From CAVSUR01 sp963846005 (GTDB lineage: Bacteria > Actinomycetota > Actinomycetes > Streptosporangiales > Streptosporangiaceae), in the NCBI GenBank assembly GCA_963846005.1, contig CAWJUH010000004.1, positions 324,265 to 388,264 of the forward strand: DNA of 64,000 nt. Reading direction: 5' to 3'. Position numbers and translations under genes: made by a program. Positions within the stretch are counted from its first letter, which is position 1, and each line of letters begins with the position of its first letter. The notes beneath the pieces were generated by a model. That model worked only from the letters and a program-made list of their open reading frames with translations, searched no databases and was not told where the DNA came from. Shown piece after piece: positions 52,567 to 63,445 of this stretch.

Positions 52567-55500
52567 TTGGCCGTCGTTGTCACCGCGGTGTCCGGCTACG
52601 ACCTGGGCTACGTGTGGAAGGGCCAAGGCGCCAAAGCGCAGCCAGAGCGGTCGGCCGGGGCTACTACATCAACGCGGCTCAGCAAGGTGAACCGCCCGGC
52701 CGGTGGTGGGGGCCCGGGGCACGGGCGCTGGGTTTCACCGACGGGCAGGTGGTCGAGCGCAGGCCGTACGAGCAGGTGTACCGGCAGATCAACCCGCGCA
52801 CCGGCGAGCGGATGGGCCGGTCCCCGGGGAACTACGACGCGTTCGCCGACTGGCTGGTGAAGCTGAAGGCGGCCGAGCCGCATGCCACCGCCGAGCGGCT
52901 GATCGAGCTGGAGCGCGAGGCGGCCCGGCGGGCCAGGACCGCCCCGGCCTACACCGACATGACGGTCAGCTTCTCCAAGTCGATCAGCGTGTTCCACGCT
53001 TCGATCCGCGAGAACGAGCGCCGGGCCCGGCTGGCCGGCGACGAGCAGGCCGCCGCGCTACTGGGCCGATGCCGAGCGGCGTTATCAGGAGGTCGTGCAG
53101 GCCGCCAACCGGGCCGGGCTGGAGTACGTGCAGGAGTGGGCCGGGATCACCCGGACCGGCTACCACGGCGCCCGGGTCGAGGGGAAAGAGCTGGGCCGGT
53201 TCGAGGAAGCGCTGATCACGGTCACCAGCTGGCTGCAGGGCACCAGCCGCGACGGCGATCCGCAGGACCACATCCACAACCAGATCGCGCGGATCGTCGA
53301 GACCGTCCGCGACGGCAAGCACCGCGCGCTGGACACCGCGACCTTGCGGCACGTGCTCGGCGCGGTCCAGGGCATCGTCGCGACGCACGCCGAGGCGGGG
53401 CTGTCGCGCGAATTCGGCGTGGCGTGGACGCCACGCAAGGACGGGATCGGCAACGAGCTGACCGGCGTGACGCAGGCGCAGATGGACGCCTACTCCTCCC
53501 GCGCGGCGTCGATCGCCGGGGAGCTGCCGAACGCGGTGGCCGCGTGGACGGCCAAGTACGGCCGCGAGCCGAACCAGCGCGAGTTGCTGTTCATCCAGAA
53601 CGAGGTGACGCTGACCACGCGCCAGGGCAAGGGCGAAGGCGCGATCAACTGGGACGCGCTGTGCGCGCAGTGGGAGGAACGCTGGGACGCGCAATGGGGC
53701 CCGGGACTTGCCTCCGTCGCGCCGCGCATCTCCGACCTTCGCCCGGGCGCGGCCGCTGAGAGCGCGCGCGATGCTGGCTCTCCGCTAGAGCGGGAGGAGC
53801 TGATCCGCGCGGCGCAACGTGCCTTGTCGGTGGTGCAGGGCAAGCACTCGACATGGACCCGGTCGGATCTGATGAAGGAACTGGCCTACATCCTGCCGGC
53901 GCAGACCCGGGACATGGAACCGGCCGCCGCCGTGGCCTTGCTGGAAGGGCTGGCCGACCAGGCCCTGTCCGGGGACTTCGAGCAGGTGGTCTGCCTGGAG
54001 GCGCCGCAATGGCCGCCGCTGCCCGGCTACCTGCGTCGGGAACTGGACGGTCGCAGTGTCTACACGCGGCCCGGGACGGCGCGATACGCGACCCGGGTGC
54101 AACTGAGCCTGGAGGAACGGCTGCTGCGATCCGCGCAACGGCAGGGTGGGCCGCGCCTGGACCGCGACCTCGCCGCGCGGCTGCTGGGCGCCGAGGCGGC
54201 CGACCTGGAGGCGCGGCTGTTCGAGCGGGCGCAAGTGTCGCGCAGCCAGGCCACCGGGTCGGGGCTGCGGCTGGATCAGGGCGCGGCGCTGTTCCATGCG
54301 CTGACCTCTGACCGGACGGTCGAGGTGATCGTCGGCCCGGCCGGCAGCGGGAAGACGCGGACGCTGGCGGAGGCGTCGCGTGCGTGGCGCGCAGCCGGCG
54401 CGGGTGAGGTGATCGGCATCGCCACCGCGCAAGCGGCGCGCAATGTGCTGGCGTCGGCAGGTGTGGAGGTGGCCGCAGAACAGTGCGGCGTTTCTCGGCC
54501 ACGGTCGCGACCAGCGCAACGCGCGGCCGGTCCGGCAGATCAGGCCGGGCACGCTGCTGGTGGTGGACGAGGCGTCGATGATGTCGATGCCCGACCTGGA
54601 GCAGATCGTCGGCCTGGCCGCCGCGAACGGCGCCAAGGTGCTTATCTCCGGCGACCAGCAGCAGCTGGAAGCGGTCGAGTCCGGCGGCGGGATGATGCTG
54701 CTGGCCCGCCGCCTCGGCCATGTGCAGCTCGCCGAGGCGGTCCGGTTCACTGAGCAGTGGGAGCGGGACGCCAGCTTGCAGCTGCGTGCCGGGGACGCGG
54801 CGGTGCTGGAGGTCTACGACGAGCACGGCCGGCTGGCCGGCGCCGATCCCGACAAGGCGATGGCCACCGCCGTGCGCCGGTATGTGGCCAGCTACCTGGC
54901 TGGCCGGGACACGCTGCTGATGATCCACGACCGGGCGCGGTGCCGGGAAGCCTCCCGGCTGATCCGCGACGACCTGATCCACCTCGGCATCGTCCAGCCG
55001 GGCCGGGAGGCCAAGCTGGCCGACGGGGCGCGGGCGTCGGCAGGTGACCTGATCATCTGCCGGGACAACGACCATGCGCTGGAGGCGGGAGTGCCGGGCC
55101 GGACGCTGGCCAACGGGGACACGCTGCTGGTCGAGTCGGTCGGCGACGGGCACATGATGGTCCGCCTGGCGCTGGACTGCGACCCGGAGACCGGGCAGCG
55201 CCGGTTCGCCGACCACGCGTTCGCCTACCGCGGCTATGCGACCGCGGATCTCGCGTATGCGGTCACCGGGCACTCGGCGCAGGGCCGCACGGTGCAGTCC
55301 GGGATCGGGTTGCTGGCCGGCACCGAGTCCCGGCAGTGGATGTATGTCGCTATGACCCGGGGGACCGAGGGGAACTGGGCGGTCGCGTTCACCGAACCCG
55401 CCAAGAAGGCCGAACCGCAGGCGGGGACGCGGGCAGCGCCGGAGATCGGCCGCCGCGAGCGGGCCGAGCGCGAGCGGGCCGGCGAGCCGCCCGCGAGCGC

Positions 55501-56963
55501 GGACGCCAAGCCCGGCCCCGGGGCACGGCCGTTCATCGCCGTGATGGCCGACATCCTGGACCGCGACGCCGCCGAAGAGTCGGCGCTGGAAACTCAGCGG
55601 GCCGAGCTGGCCAGTGCTGACCACCTGGCCAAGCTTCACGCGTACTGGCAGGGCGAGACCGTCGGGCTGGACGCGGACCGGTACCGCCAGCTGATCCGCG
55701 CCGAACTGCCACCCGAATGGGCCGGCGACCAGCTGGACTCCCGGCAGGCCACCTGGCTGTGGCGCTCGTTGCGCGGTGCCGAGGCCGCCGGACTGGACGC
55801 CCGGGAGGTAATCCGGCAGGCGGTCAGCGAGCATTCGCTGGCCGGTACCCGGGATCTGCCCAGTGTGCTGGACTTCCGGATCCGGCAGCGCACCAGCTCT
55901 CTCGTGCCGCGACCGCCTCAGCCTTGGTCACAGCGGGTGCCGCAGGCCGCCGACCCGGAGCGGCAGGAGTTCTTGCGCCAGCTCGCAGGGGCGATGGATG
56001 CCCGCAAAGAGCGCATCGGCGAGCACGCCGCTCAGCACGCCCCCGGCTGGGCGTTGCAGGCGCTCGGCCCTGTTCCCGACGATCCGCTGGACCGGCTGGA
56101 ATGGGAGCGCCGCGCCTCCGACGTCGGCGCCTACCGGGAGCTGTACAACTACGACCACCCGACCGAGCCGATCGGTCCCGAGCCGACCGGGGACAGCCCC
56201 GACAAGCGAGCGGCCTGGCATGCCGCGTTCGCGTCGATGCGCCCGGCCGACGGGCCGGACTTCCGCAGCCTGCCCGACGGATCGCTGCTGCACATGCGCG
56301 GCACCTACGAGACCGAGACCGCGTGGGCGCCCCGGCACGTCGGCCGCGACTTGCGGCAAGTGCGCGGCGGCGCGGACACCGCCGGCCTGGAAGCCATCCG
56401 GGCTCAGGCCGAGGAGAAGGTCGCGCGGGAACGAGGCCAGGACGACCGCGCGATCCGGCACGGCATCCTGGCCTCGCTCCTACCAGGCGATGCACACCGC
56501 CTACCGCGCGCAGGAGGCCGAGCTGGCCGAGCAGATGGAGGCCCGGCGCGAATGGGAACTGGCCACTCGCGACAGCCGCCGCCAGGCGCTGGCCGCCGAC
56601 GCCGAATACCGGCGCCGCCACCCCGACCAGAAGCTGGAACCGCTCCGCTCCGCCGAACCTGTTGTGACGGACGCTCAGCACTCGCTGCTGGAGCTGATCC
56701 CTGGCGCGGAGACCTATGAGGCACCGGAGTGGATTGCCCAGCTGGCAGCCGAGCGGCGCGCGGTCCGGGAGAAGCTCGACGAGCGCAAGAGCGTGCGCGT
56801 TCCTGCCGAGGATCCGGACCATCAGGATCTCGGCGAAGCGTGGCCCTCCTGGCAGGAGCGGCAGCGCGATGCCATCTTGCAGCCGCCCAAGCCCGAGATG
56901 CGGCCTGCGCCCGAAGTGGAACGTGCCGCGCAGGCACAAGCGGAGGCGCCGGAGGCGGGCTGA
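52567..56963 (+). pseudogene. MobF relaxase-helicase (TrwC/TraI-like), four frameshifts
   Basis: Nicks oriT and unwinds DNA for transfer; about 1,465 residues. Start TTG at 52567 with GGAGG 5 nt upstream. Relaxase domain: AVVVTAVSGYDLGYVWK, tyrosines in GGYYINAAQQGEPPGRWWG, VSFSKSISVFHASIRENERR, and the metal-binding HIHNQIARIVETVRDGKHRA. Helicase domain: RTVEVIVGPAGSGKTRTLAE (Walker A), GTLLVVDEASMMSMPDLEQI (Walker B), VLISGDQQQLEAVESGGGMM, and YAVTGHSAQGRTVQSGIGLL. The tail from about residue 950 is coiled coil. Frames switch near 52620, 53070, 54485 and 56480. Confidence 0.88.
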
Positions 56964-57016
56964 CGTCGGCCCGTTGGGGCATCATGGAGGGCAGGCCGAC
57001 AGAAGGTTTGACCACG

Positions 57017-57511
57017 ATGCCCGATGACGCCGACGTTGCCCGGTCCGGTGAACTGCTGCGGCCTGCCTGCTGGCTGGCCTGGGGCATCGACGCAGGACCG
57101 CCCGGCGCGCTGGAAGCCGCCGTCGTCGCGCCCGCGCTGATCCCGCGCGACGGGCTGTCCGAGGACGCGCGGCAGATCCTGGACGGGGCCGAACTGTTCG
57201 CGCGCAAGCGCGCGGTCCGGCTGGTCTGGTTCTCCGACATGACCCGGCTGCTGACCAGCAACGGCCAGTCCTGGCCAGGCCTCGGCGTGGACTGGAAAGC
57301 CGGACTGCAGGAGCTGGAGACCGGCGACTTCGCCCGGATCTTCCTGGCCGTCTCCGAACGTGCCTACCTGACCTTGTGCGACCCGGCTCCTGGCAACCTG
57401 GACGAGGACCGGCGCGAGCTCCGCTCTGCGATGACCGGGCAGATCGAAACGGACTGGGCCCGGTGGATGCAAGGCGCTCTCGACCGCGGCCGGACGCGGC
57501 TGGCGAGCTGA
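57017..57511 (+). CDS. Hypothetical protein at the right end of the element
   Basis: A 164-residue, intact acidic protein: RPACWLAWGIDAGPPGALEA, DARQILDGAELFARKRAVRL, LGVDWKAGLQELETGDFARI. No domain recognised. ATG at 57017 is chosen because GAAGG lies about 13 nt upstream; ATG at 56984 would extend it by 11 residues. It begins 53 bp after the relaxase stop. Confidence 0.6.
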   Translation: MPDDADVARSGELLRPACWLAWGIDAGPPGALEAAVVAPALIPRDGLSEDARQILDGAELFARKRAVRLVWFSDMTRLLTSNGQSWPGLGVDWKAGLQELETGDFARIFLAVSERAYLTLCDPAPGNLDEDRRELRSAMTGQIETDWARWMQGALDRGRTRLAS

Positions 57512-57540
57512 GCGCCCGTCCGATAGGGCACGATGACGGC

Positions 57541-58557
57541 ATGCGGTTGCTCATTCTCGGCGGTTCCCGGTTCGTCGGCTACTCGATCGCAGTCCGCGGC
57601 ACTGGAGCAGGGCTGGGACGTCACCACCTTCAACCGCGGCCAGTCCGGTCCGGACGTGCCGGGCACGGTCGCGATCCGTGGTGACCGGACGCGGCTGAAC
57701 GAGGTCGCACAGCTCGCCTCGGCCGGGCCGTGGGACGCCGTGGTGGATACCTCGGGATACGTGCCGCGGGAAACGCTTGCCGTCGCTGAGCTGCTGGAAC
57801 CGGTCGCCGGCAGCTACGTGTTCTTGTCCACGGTCAGCGTGTACCGGGACTGGCCGGTGAAGCCGCTGTCAGAGGATTCGGTGGTGCTCGAATGCCCGCC
57901 GGACGCCGGGCCGGACTACGGCGAGGACACCGAGGACGGGCCGACCCAGTACGGCTACCAGAAGTCCGGCTGCGAGCAGGCCGTGATCCAGACGTTCGGG
58001 GCGCACCGGTCGGTGATCTTGCGGCCCGGGGTGGTGCTCGGCCCGCGCGAGTACGTGGGCCGTCTGCCGTGGTGGCTGCGCCGGGTCGCCGACGGCGGCC
58101 GGGTGCTCGCGCCCGGATCACCGGACCGGTCGATCCAGCCCGTCGACGTGCGCGACCTGGCCGCGTTCGCGCTGCACGCCGCGCAGCACGAGCTGCCCGG
58201 CGTCTACAACGTGGCGGCCCCGATAGACCGGGAGACGTTCGGCGGCATGCTGCAGGCCTGCGCGCGACGCCACTGGTTCGGACGCCGAGTTCGTATGGGT
58301 GTCCGACGACCAGTTGCTTGCCCAGCAAGTGCGGCAATGGTCGGAGATTCCGCTGTGGCGGACGTTCCCCGGGGTCTGGAAGGTGGCCGCGGACACGGCA
58401 GTAGAAGCTGGGCTGGCATGCCGTCCGCTGGCAGCGACGGTCGGCGGACACCTGGTCGTGGATGCTGGAGACTGGAGCCCAGTTCGGCGACGAGCGGGCG
58501 GCCGAGTTGGGCCTGAGCCGCGAGCGCGAGCAGCAGATCCTCGCCCGGGTCGCTTAG
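57541..58557 (+). pseudogene. NAD-dependent epimerase/dehydratase, frameshifted
   Basis: An extended SDR protein. The N-terminus RLLILGGSRFVGYSIAV carries the dinucleotide motif, then the frame shifts to LEQGWDVTTFNRGQSGPDVP, DAVVDTSGYVPRETLAVAEL, YVFLSTVSVYRDWPVKPLSE, the YGYQKSGCEQAVIQTFGAHR catalytic Tyr-x3-Lys region, and VILRPGVVLGPREYVGRLPW. Two later shifts give FVWVSDDQLLAQQVRQWSEI and TWSWMLETGAQFGDERAAEL. About 338 residues. Substrate unknown. It converges with the XRE/TPR gene. Confidence 0.8.
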
Positions 58558-58563
58558 CTCCGC

Positions 58564-59825
58564 CTACCGGTGCGCGAAGTCGGGCGGGTGCTCAGACAGC
58601 CAGGCCGTGATCGAGTCGGCCAGTTGCTGCGCCTGGGTGTCCCCGGCCCATTGGGCGCCAGCAGGACGTCCCGGACGCGGGCCATCCGGCCTGCCAGCGA
58701 GATGTTCCGCATGTCCGCCGGCAGGGCGAGCACATGCTCGATCGCGTCCTCGGCACCGTCGCGGTCATGGCTGAGCAGGTGCGCGGCCGCCAAGTCGATG
58801 CGCGCGCCGTTGACCTGGGACAGCGACTGGCGGGCCGCGGGGACGGCGGTCAGCTCCGTCAGCGCCAGCTGCGCCGCCTCGGCGGCCTCATCGCCCCGGC
58901 CTAGGTCAAGCCACGCGGCTGCGGCGCAGGCGGCCGCGCGGGCTGGCTGAACGCGAACTCGCCGCCGGTTTCCTCGCTCAGCGGGTCGGCGTGCTGGCTG
59001 GCCTCGTCCTGATCGGCCAGCGTCTCGCCGAGGACGGCTCGAGCCGCGGCTTCGTCGCCGAGCAGCGCATACGAGCGGGCCGCGATATACCGCAGCCGCA
59101 TCTGCGGGGCACCGCGCGGCGCCGCGTCGATCGCCCGCCCGAAGTGGCGCAGCGCCATGTCCGGCTCACCGCGCCAGTTCGCCAGCGAGGCCACCAGGCC
59201 CGTCGTCCATGCCCGAAGCGAATCATGGCCCGCCAGCGAGGCATAGGAGACCGCTGACCTGGCCAAGGACATCGAGACGTCCCAGTGGTTAAGGTCGAAC
59301 GCGGTCGAGGCCATCAGCGCGCGAAGCCTGGCCGCAGATCACGTACAAGTCAGCCAGCGTGCCGGGATGCCGGGTGCGCTGCGCCAGGTCCAGCGCGCTG
59401 CGCCGGACGCTCTGCGCGGCGCGGAAGGTCTCGAATGCCGGGCGGTTACCCGCCCGGGCGATTTCCAGCGACTGCTCCCAGAGCCAGTCGATCGATTCCG
59501 GGTCAATGCTGCCCGCGAGCAGGGCTGCCTCGGCGTCAGCCTCCTGCGCCGCTACGGCGAGGGCTTCGTCGACCTCGCTAGCCGCCGGTGCCGGACGAGT
59601 GCGCAATTGATCGAACCGGTGGCGGACTCGCTCTGGCGCGCCATCCAGCGCCTCGGCCAGCACGCGCTGCGCCAGGTCGGGCAGAACGACGCTGGTGTCT
59701 TTCCGCCAGTTCGCCACCGTGCGCACGGACACGCCAAGCCGGGCCGCTATCCTTTCGTTGGTCAGCCCAGCAGCCTGTTGGAATGCCCGGATATCGCCGC
59801 CGGTCCAGCGGGGTAATTCGGTCAC
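58564..59825 (-). pseudogene. XRE-type HTH regulator with TPR-like domain, frameshifted
   Basis: N-terminal HTH (FQQAAGLTNERIAARLGVSV, RTVANWRKD) then helical repeats in shifted frames. These are IDWLWEQSLEIARAGNRPAF, HWDVSMSLARSAVSYASLAG, DMALRHFGRAIDAAPRGAPQ, EAAEAAQLALTELTAVPAAR, DAIEHVLALPADMRNISLAG, ending AWLSEHPPDFAHR at 58564. Such HTH-TPR proteins are common actinobacterial regulators. GTG start at 59825. At least three indels. Confidence 0.75.
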
Positions 59826-59935
59826 CTCGCCCGCCTTTCGCAGTGAATGGCCAACTCCAGTCTTGCACCATTCTGCATCGCTTTGCACTACCGATTCATT
59901 GTCGGTTGCGCTGCTCAGCGAGCAATGTCGTGAGC

Positions 59936-60506
59936 ATGAGCGAATCCCCCGGCCAGCGCTGGCCGCTGCTCACGGCAGGCTAAGGCGCAGGATGACGAGC
60001 AGGGAACCCGGGCATCCGGCGAAGGCGGTACCCTGCCGGCGGCCGATCCGCTCCGGCTTCCTGGCGGACAGCTGCTACCGCTCGAGGAGATCACCGACCT
60101 GGTCACCGAACGGCTGGACGGCCCACTGTCGGCCCTTCCCGGCGTTCATGACGACGAGGAGACCGCCGCGGCGGCCTGGCTGGTCGCCGAGGCAGTCCGC
60201 TACCTGAACTCCGCAGCGGATGGAACGCAGCCCGCTGGCCTTACTGAACTGCCGACTGTCTACGCGGCCACAGGAGCGCTGGCTGTGGCTTCGGCCAGGA
60301 TCAGCCGCTTCACAGCCCAGCTCGTTGACTGGCTCAATGCCCAGATCGCAGCTGGGCGGATCACTGCGAATGGTGGGACCAGCTGCACGCATCTGACGTC
60401 AGCCGCGCACGCTGCCTCCTTGCTGGCGTACGCCTTGAACGCTGCCTTGGATGGCATCGCGCCGGGCACCAGCCAGGACCCTTGCACTGATGCCGTCAGT
60501 CGATGA
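59936..60506 (+). pseudogene. Small helical protein, frameshifted
   Basis: It starts SESPGQRWPLLTAG, then stops. The neighbouring frame continues LPGGQLLPLEEITDLVTERL, HDDEETAAAAWLVAEAVRYL, SARISRFTAQLVDWLNAQIA, SAAHAASLLAYALNAALDGI, ending CTDAVSR. About 189 residues, unknown function. It is divergent from the XRE/TPR gene and convergent with the next XRE gene. Confidence 0.55.
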
Positions 60507-60554
60507 GGCGCTCCGCGCCGGCACTGCCGATGCCGCTCGTCCGCTGCAGCCGGT

Positions 60555-61384
60555 CTCACGACCGGCCGACGCTGCCGATGATCTGGGCGGCTTTCCGCCC
60601 GGTCACCGCGGCCTTGCGGATCGCGGCGAATTCATCACGGTAGCGCTGCACATCCGCTTCCGGATGCGAACACCGTCTGGCCGGCGAGCAACTCCACTAC
60701 GACCAAGGCATCCTCGGGGGCCTCATAGATGGCGAACCCCGACCGGATGACCAACTCCGAAATTGCCGGGCACGGCAACACGGCCACTGAGACGTTCGGC
60801 AGCGTCGCGACACTAGTGATCTTCTCTGCCTGCGCGCGCATCACCTCTGGCGGGCCGGCCTTGTAACGGAGCGCGGATTCCGACAGCACGAAAGCGAACG
60901 CCCGGCTCGGCTCGTACAAGATGCTCTGATCGTTCATCTGCCGTGCGACGGCTGCGGACACCGCTAGGCCATCGGAAGCCGAAGACGGTTTCTCCGCGTT
61001 GGCAATCGCCGTCGCGTAAGCGGGGATCTGCAGGAACTCGGGCACTGCGGTCAGCGCGAACTCGCTGTAGGACGTCATCGTCCGGCGGATCTCAGCTAGG
61101 TCTCCGTGTTGCGCTTCCAGCTTGCGACTGCTGCTACGGCTAGACTTTGCGCCCTGGCGTGCTGCTTCGGCCAGCGCCTGCCCTTGACTAGCATCGGCTC
61201 CTGTCGCCGCGGCCCAAGCCTGGATCAGGTCGGCCGTTACCGGCGCCAGCCCGCGCTCCAGCCTCGACGTCCGGCTCTGCGTAATCCCGATACGCTCCGC
61301 CAGCTCATACGTCGTCAGGCCAGCAGCTTCACGAGAGGCCAAGAACCACTCCGCGAGCCGCTGAGTCGAGTCCGATGTCGCCAC
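60555..61384 (-). pseudogene. XRE regulator with DUF5753 domain, one frameshift near the C-terminus
   Basis: N-terminal HTH (LAEWFLASREAAGLTTYELA, ERIGITQSRTSRLERG), then DUF5753 (YSEFALTAVPEFLQIPAYAT, ADGLAVSAAVARQ, FVLSESALRYKAGPPEVMRA). The open frame stops at 60635, but another frame continues EADVQRYRDEFAAIRKAAVT and GRKAAQIIGSVGRS to TGA at 60555, matching the usual DUF5753 ending. These regulators usually pair with a short DUF397 protein; the 60 bp left here do not encode one. TTGAC-ttg-GTCAA at 61428-61440 is a possible operator. Confidence 0.8.
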
Positions 61385-61830
61385 CAGCCTGCCTTCAAGT
61401 CATAGAGGCTGCGCTGAGCCTAACCCATTGACTTGGTCAAGAGACTGCTGTGTGATCACCCGTCGCCCCGGTGCCTCAACTCACCAGTGACGTGGCCGTC
61501 GTTGAGCTACCGGCGATGAGTGATCACTCCCTCAGTTCTCAGACGCTGGCCGTTGCGCAGAGGGTCAAGCGCGCCCGTAACGGCGTATACTATCGCCGTC
61601 GACCTATAGTTGGTCGCTGGCACTCAAATAACCTTCTTGCAAATAAATCTTCGCCGCATGCGACATTTACATCTTCTGACCTTAGGTCCAGCCTTCTGGC
61701 TCTCTCATTATAGCGGCGCAATAAACCTGACACTCATCTGATCATTCCGCTAGCGACTGGTCGGCACGAGGTAGAGGTCCCATCTCTATGCGCATGGGAT
61801 CAGCCTGTCCGTCGTCAGAGGAGTATCAGA
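61385..61830. other. 446-bp AT-rich gene-free stretch
   Basis: No gene is supported. Its AT content rises sharply from about 61600 to 61740 (aaataaat, cattata, aataaacc). It holds the palindrome TTGAC-ttg-GTCAA at 61428-61440 and probably the promoters of the divergent XRE and CoiA-like genes. Confidence 0.5.
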
Positions 61831-62952
61831 ATGTCAGACCTGCTTGTAATTGGCTATGACCTGTCGGCTCATCGAACAGTAGATATCAGCGAGAGAGAAG
61901 TTTGGGAGTGGTACGAGAAAGGTCACAACGGAGACCGCTCTCTGATCTGCTATCTGTGCTATCTAGAAACCGATACTTCAGGGGAGTACAGAATAATAGC
62001 GCTCGTACCGAAAGGCCGGGACTGCGGTCGCCGCAGATCGCATTTCGCGCACCCGCCTGGCCTGGCCCCTCCTGGCGGCCACGCCCCCGAGACGGTATGG
62101 CATCACACCGTAAAGCACCGTCTCAGGGCTCTCGCCGATCAGGCCGGAGCCGCCTCGGCGCGCGTTGAGGAATACACGCCCGACGGCCGTCGGCGCAGCG
62201 ATGTTGCCATCACCATGACTCACGGCGTCCAGATCGCGATCGAAGTCCAGCAGGGCGAAATCAGAGATGGCGAATGCCTCGACCGGCAACGAGACCACGA
62301 CCGCAACGCCATAGCCGTCTCATGGGTCTGGCGGCCGGGGATGTGGATCCCGCAGGTTCTTTACCGAATCGGCCAGCCAGGCTGGCTCTTCGACCTGGAC
62401 AAGGACCGGCTCGGACTGATCTGCGGAAAGCCCAGCGATCACACGACCGCCAAAAAGGCGGACGGCTGCAACTTCCAGAGTGCGCACTGGCCACCGTGCC
62501 CCGGCGACGAGACAGAGATCCGGTGGATGCCCGCGAGCGAGGCCCAGTTCTCCGCCATGGGACTGCAGCCATCCCGCAAAATCCTCGCGCAACTCAACTA
62601 CGAAGCTGTAGAGAGCCAGCGCAAGGCACAGGCTAAATCGGCCCCAAAGGCCGCATTCCAGCAACCCAGGCCGCCTGCCGTGAGAGTGATCAGCGCACCG
62701 CCGACGCCGCGCATTCTAGAAAAAAAGCCTGAGCGCACGACAAATCTGGTCCAGCGCATCGACGCCAAGCCACCCGGGTCGCCACCAGAAGAACGGATGT
62801 ACTACTGCCCCGCCTGCGGTTATCTCACCGGCGTCCAGCTCCGAGAATCACGGATTCCTCACGAAATCGCTAGCCCGGACAGAACCATCACAAAGGAGGA
62901 CCTTGAGCCGCACCTTCTGCCGCCAGGATTCGACAGTTGGGGCAGCCGATGA
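61831..62952 (+). CDS. CoiA-like nuclease-fold protein
   Basis: A 373-residue protein. The N-terminal part has a Cys segment (SLICYLCYLETDTSGEYRII; KGRDCGRRRSHFAHPPG). The central part matches competence CoiA proteins: ETVWHHTVKHRLRALADQAG, EEYTPDGRRRSDVAITMTHG, VQIAIEVQQGEIRDGE. These give the D...ExQ active-site pattern of restriction-endonuclease-like folds. A C-terminal zinc finger is present (YYCPACGYLTGV). ATG with AGAGGAG 7 nt upstream. The frame is intact in an otherwise broken neighbourhood. A role in recombination or defence is inferred. Confidence 0.8.
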   Translation: MSDLLVIGYDLSAHRTVDISEREVWEWYEKGHNGDRSLICYLCYLETDTSGEYRIIALVPKGRDCGRRRSHFAHPPGLAPPGGHAPETVWHHTVKHRLRALADQAGAASARVEEYTPDGRRRSDVAITMTHGVQIAIEVQQGEIRDGECLDRQRDHDRNAIAVSWVWRPGMWIPQVLYRIGQPGWLFDLDKDRLGLICGKPSDHTTAKKADGCNFQSAHWPPCPGDETEIRWMPASEAQFSAMGLQPSRKILAQLNYEAVESQRKAQAKSAPKAAFQQPRPPAVRVISAPPTPRILEKKPERTTNLVQRIDAKPPGSPPEERMYYCPACGYLTGVQLRESRIPHEIASPDRTITKEDLEPHLLPPGFDSWGSR

Positions 62953-63445
62953 CGCGCGATCACGACGTCTGATCAACTTACCGGCGGCGCCAGTCCAAGA
63001 TCAGATTAGCTGCAATTGTCTAAGCGGCTAATGATCATGACCATGGTAACCAATAGAGCGGACATTTTCTTGGCGAGAGAATGGACAGAATTGCAACATG
63101 ACGTCAATGACAGGATGACTAAGAACAGATTTCTAGCTCTGCCGTGACAATAGCTACCGCTAACTCGGCATCTCGGGTGGGCCGATTACTGTTGCGCGGC
63201 GCCTGACGATGATGTGCCGCGACGCAGGCAGTCATCCTGCTGCTGTCCCGTTTGCGGCGCCTGCTGTGGCGGCAGCGCCCGCCGCTCACCCGTTGGGTGA
63301 AGGCGCCGCTTCTGGGGCTGGCCTGTCGGCACCGTTAACCAACCAAGGTGTTCTTGTCTCCTCGGAACGGTTTAGGTCTACCCTGGACGAATCTTGCTAG
63401 GGCGGCTGCAGCTGCGGAGCAGGCGATCTCCGGACGAGAGCGGTC
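62953..63445. other. 493-bp gene-free stretch
   Basis: No credible gene. Lower GC than the core (ccaatagagcggacattttc, then acaggatgactaagaac). It probably holds the promoter of the kinase gene. Confidence 0.45.

Larger units (their letters stand above)
44313..57511. mobile_element. Integrative conjugative element, MobF type
   Basis: A 13.2-kb module with tyrosine integrase, excisionase, regulatory genes, RHH protein, DUF2637 membrane protein, coupling ATPase and MobF relaxase-helicase. Two divergent arms meet at the 48305-48329 palindrome. No RepSA/replication initiator is recognised, so replication may depend on the relaxase. No terminal direct repeats were found; true ends may lie outside the stated limits. 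Confidence 0.85.

Noticed and set aside
61471..61713. An 80-codon plus-strand frame before the CoiA-like gene
   Set aside because: AT-rich promoter-like region, Ser-rich product, no homology pattern or ribosome binding site.
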